A DNA stretch of 20,207 nt from a virus, in IMG/VR virus record IMGVR_UViG_3300030103_001095, positions 1-20,207 of that record; one strand, given 5' to 3'. Positions within the stretch are counted from its first letter, which is position 1. Every line of letters begins with the position of its first letter. The notes beneath the pieces are model-generated. The model saw only the letters and a program-made list of their open reading frames with translations. It made no database searches and was not told the origin of the DNA. Positions 18,868-20,207 of the stretch are shown here, piece after piece. Made by a program: the position numbers and the translations under genes.

Positions 18868-20207
18868 TTACAACATGTCTATTTTTGGAATAGAAATAGG
18901 TCCTCCTCTTTTCTTTTTGTCTATTTTAGGCGTTACATATCTAGGAGTTTCCACATTAGAAAAGTCACTGTTAAGATCCACCATATTATCTAAAAATTTT
19001 GTAATTGTATCTGCGCTGTCAGAGACAACGTATCCTCCAAAGTTTCCTGAATCCCAATACTGAACTACATTATTAAAGTTATTCATGAGTATTTTTTCAA
19101 AAGATTCAGAAGTCACCTGTCTCTCATTCATACCTGTCAAAACAACTTCTTCTTTTTCAGTCATTTGTTCAGGATCATAGTATTGAGATTTAAATTCATT
19201 CTTCTTTGCCTCATTGGCATTCCACACAGGATCTTGTTTCGATGTAAAAAATTTTTCTTCAAAGACAGCAAAACCAGTATCTGTTAGTTTGTCAGCAATT
19301 AATTTAACTTTAGAAGCTCTCTCGTTATCAATAAATTGAAATACCATTTTCTCTGAAAAAGCATCAACAGAATTATCAGGAATCTCATTAGGATCAAAGT
19401 AGTTGATATCTACTCCTCTTTCTGTCATAGCGTATTTACCAAACTCTTCAGGATTAGTTGTAAACGCTTCACGAATAAATTCTGTGTTAGTAAGGTTCTG
19501 ATTTAAAAAAGATTGTTCAGCTCTAGGATTAGGATCTAAAACGATACCCTCTATATTAGGATTAAGCTCTGCTATTGTATTAATAAAACCACCTTCAGTT
19601 CCTCCAATATCAATAATAGTTCCTCCTTTAGGAAGAGTCTTGGCTATAGCGTTTGCAGTAGCAATCTGAGCTTCTTTAAAAACAGGAATGGAAGTGTAGA
19701 TATGATTTTCAAAATTACCTACTCTCTTTTCATCGAAGATCTCTGTTGCTTCCAAAGCGTCAGAGGTATCTACTAATTGTGAATATTTACTTTTGGGAAG
19801 TTGAAACTCTCCATCTATTATATCAGAAAAGAAAGTAACGCCTTGTTCTTGAGAAGCTTTGACTAGAGGTAGTTCGCCACTAACCGTTGTTTCTCTTCCT
19901 TGGTTAGATTGCTGTATGCCTGATCCACGGTCCGTGGTTTGCGATTCGAGATTGGACGAGACTGATTCTTTTGTCTCTTCGCTTTGGCTAGTTGTAATAG
20001 GCTTTGTTTCATCTTCTTCCTTTCTATCAGTATTTATAAGGTTGAGCAAGTCCAATGGATCATTGTCAGGTGTCTTTGGATCTTCGTCATCTTTTTTTGG
20101 TGATAAGTTATTAGACTTATCTAAATCTTTTAAAAAGTTGATTGCATTTGGCGCCGCAAAATTTTCGATGATATTGTATACATCATCTAAAGTTATATCA
20201 CCGAGAG
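18868..20207 (-). CDS. SAM-methyltransferase-fold protein, 5' end beyond the window
   Basis: The frame is open to the window edge without a stop, so the TTG at 20055 is internal and the visible part is 445 residues. An acidic, Ser/Thr/Gln-rich low-complexity stretch (about 35-125) is followed by a class I methyltransferase core: KGGTIIDIGGTEGGFINTIA (SAM-binding motif I, about 193-212), GIVLDPNP (acidic loop, Asp near 224), SVDAFSEKMVFQFIDNE (about 288-304) and TGFAVFEEKFFTSKQD. The C-terminal tail is KKKRGGPISIPKIDML, a motif I recall at the ends of marine-phage head-region proteins. A virion-associated or DNA/protein methylating role is possible; the target cannot be read from sequence. It may belong to a much larger multidomain protein. 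Confidence 0.7.
   Translation of the reverse strand, partial: LGDITLDDVYNIIENFAAPNAINFLKDLDKSNNLSPKKDDEDPKTPDNDPLDLLNLINTDRKEEDETKPITTSQSEETKESVSSNLESQTTDRGSGIQQSNQGRETTVSGELPLVKASQEQGVTFFSDIIDGEFQLPKSKYSQLVDTSDALEATEIFDEKRVGNFENHIYTSIPVFKEAQIATANAIAKTLPKGGTIIDIGGTEGGFINTIAELNPNIEGIVLDPNPRAEQSFLNQNLTNTEFIREAFTTNPEEFGKYAMTERGVDINYFDPNEIPDNSVDAFSEKMVFQFIDNERASKVKLIADKLTDTGFAVFEEKFFTSKQDPVWNANEAKKNEFKSQYYDPEQMTEKEEVVLTGMNERQVTSESFEKILMNNFNNVVQYWDSGNFGGYVVSDSADTITKFLDNMVDLNSDFSNVETPRYVTPKIDKKKRGGPISIPKIDML

Noticed and set aside
18868-20055. 395-residue gene starting at a TTG at 20055
   Set aside because: The same frame continues upstream without a stop to the window edge and encodes plausible protein (for example DITLDDVYNIIEN), so the gene is partial and the TTG is internal.
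1-20207. CRISPR arrays, tRNA or rRNA genes, insertion sequences, attachment sites
   Set aside because: No regularly spaced repeats, cloverleaf or CCA-ended structures, transposase-like frames or integrase were seen on reading either strand.

Overview
This window is a piece of a tailed double-stranded DNA phage genome: the head-assembly region running into the head-tail joining genes. It is A+T-rich, and every convincing gene lies on the minus strand, so the transcription order runs from position 20207 down to 1. Gene content and small-protein style resemble uncultured marine phages of low-GC marine bacteria. SAR11-type hosts are possible, but that is recalled from family resemblance and nothing here proves a host. 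No terminase, polymerase, integrase, tRNA or CRISPR array is visible. Genes are packed tightly, with many ATGA, TAATG or TAGTG stop/start overlaps, which suggests long translationally coupled operons.

Layout in transcription order. (1) 20207-18868: C-terminal 445 residues of a large protein with a class I SAM-methyltransferase fold, cut by the window edge. (2) 18839-16440: a 799-residue portal protein. (3) 16423-15390: four very small proteins and a three-TM holin. (4) 15390-10908: capsid cassette B, made of a 61-aa coiled protein, a GroES-like co-chaperonin, a scaffold-like protein, a 151-aa head protein, a decoration-like protein, a major capsid protein, a terminator, a 173-aa beta-rich protein and a 90-aa beta-rich protein. 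(5) 10908-7448: an island with a basic Cys-containing protein, two signal-peptide proteins (185 and 477 aa), two TM/coiled-coil proteins and three small basic proteins. (6) 7345-2427: capsid cassette A, with the same families in the same order, again with a terminator after the capsid gene. (7) 2417-1: head-tail adaptor-like proteins, a 141-aa structural protein and the N-terminus of a tail-associated protein.

The outstanding feature is the tandem duplication of the whole capsid-assembly cassette: two capsid proteins, two decoration proteins, two scaffolds and two phage co-chaperonins, all intact. The capsid proteins remain about 70% identical by eye, while scaffold, co-chaperonin and decoration proteins have diverged much further. 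Each capsid protein appears to keep its own folding and assembly helpers, while one portal and one set of tail adaptors would serve both. Possible meanings are hexamer/pentamer specialisation, two shell types, stage-specific expression, or a recent cassette acquisition beside an older one. An assembly chimera must be excluded by read mapping.

Regulatory signals cluster at the end of the capsid genes: an intrinsic terminator after each, and after the A copy a good promoter candidate with an 11-bp direct repeat at 21-bp spacing. Several genes shorter than 60 codons were found by reading the frames directly, and three apparent start sites were moved or rejected on ribosome-binding-site or frame evidence.
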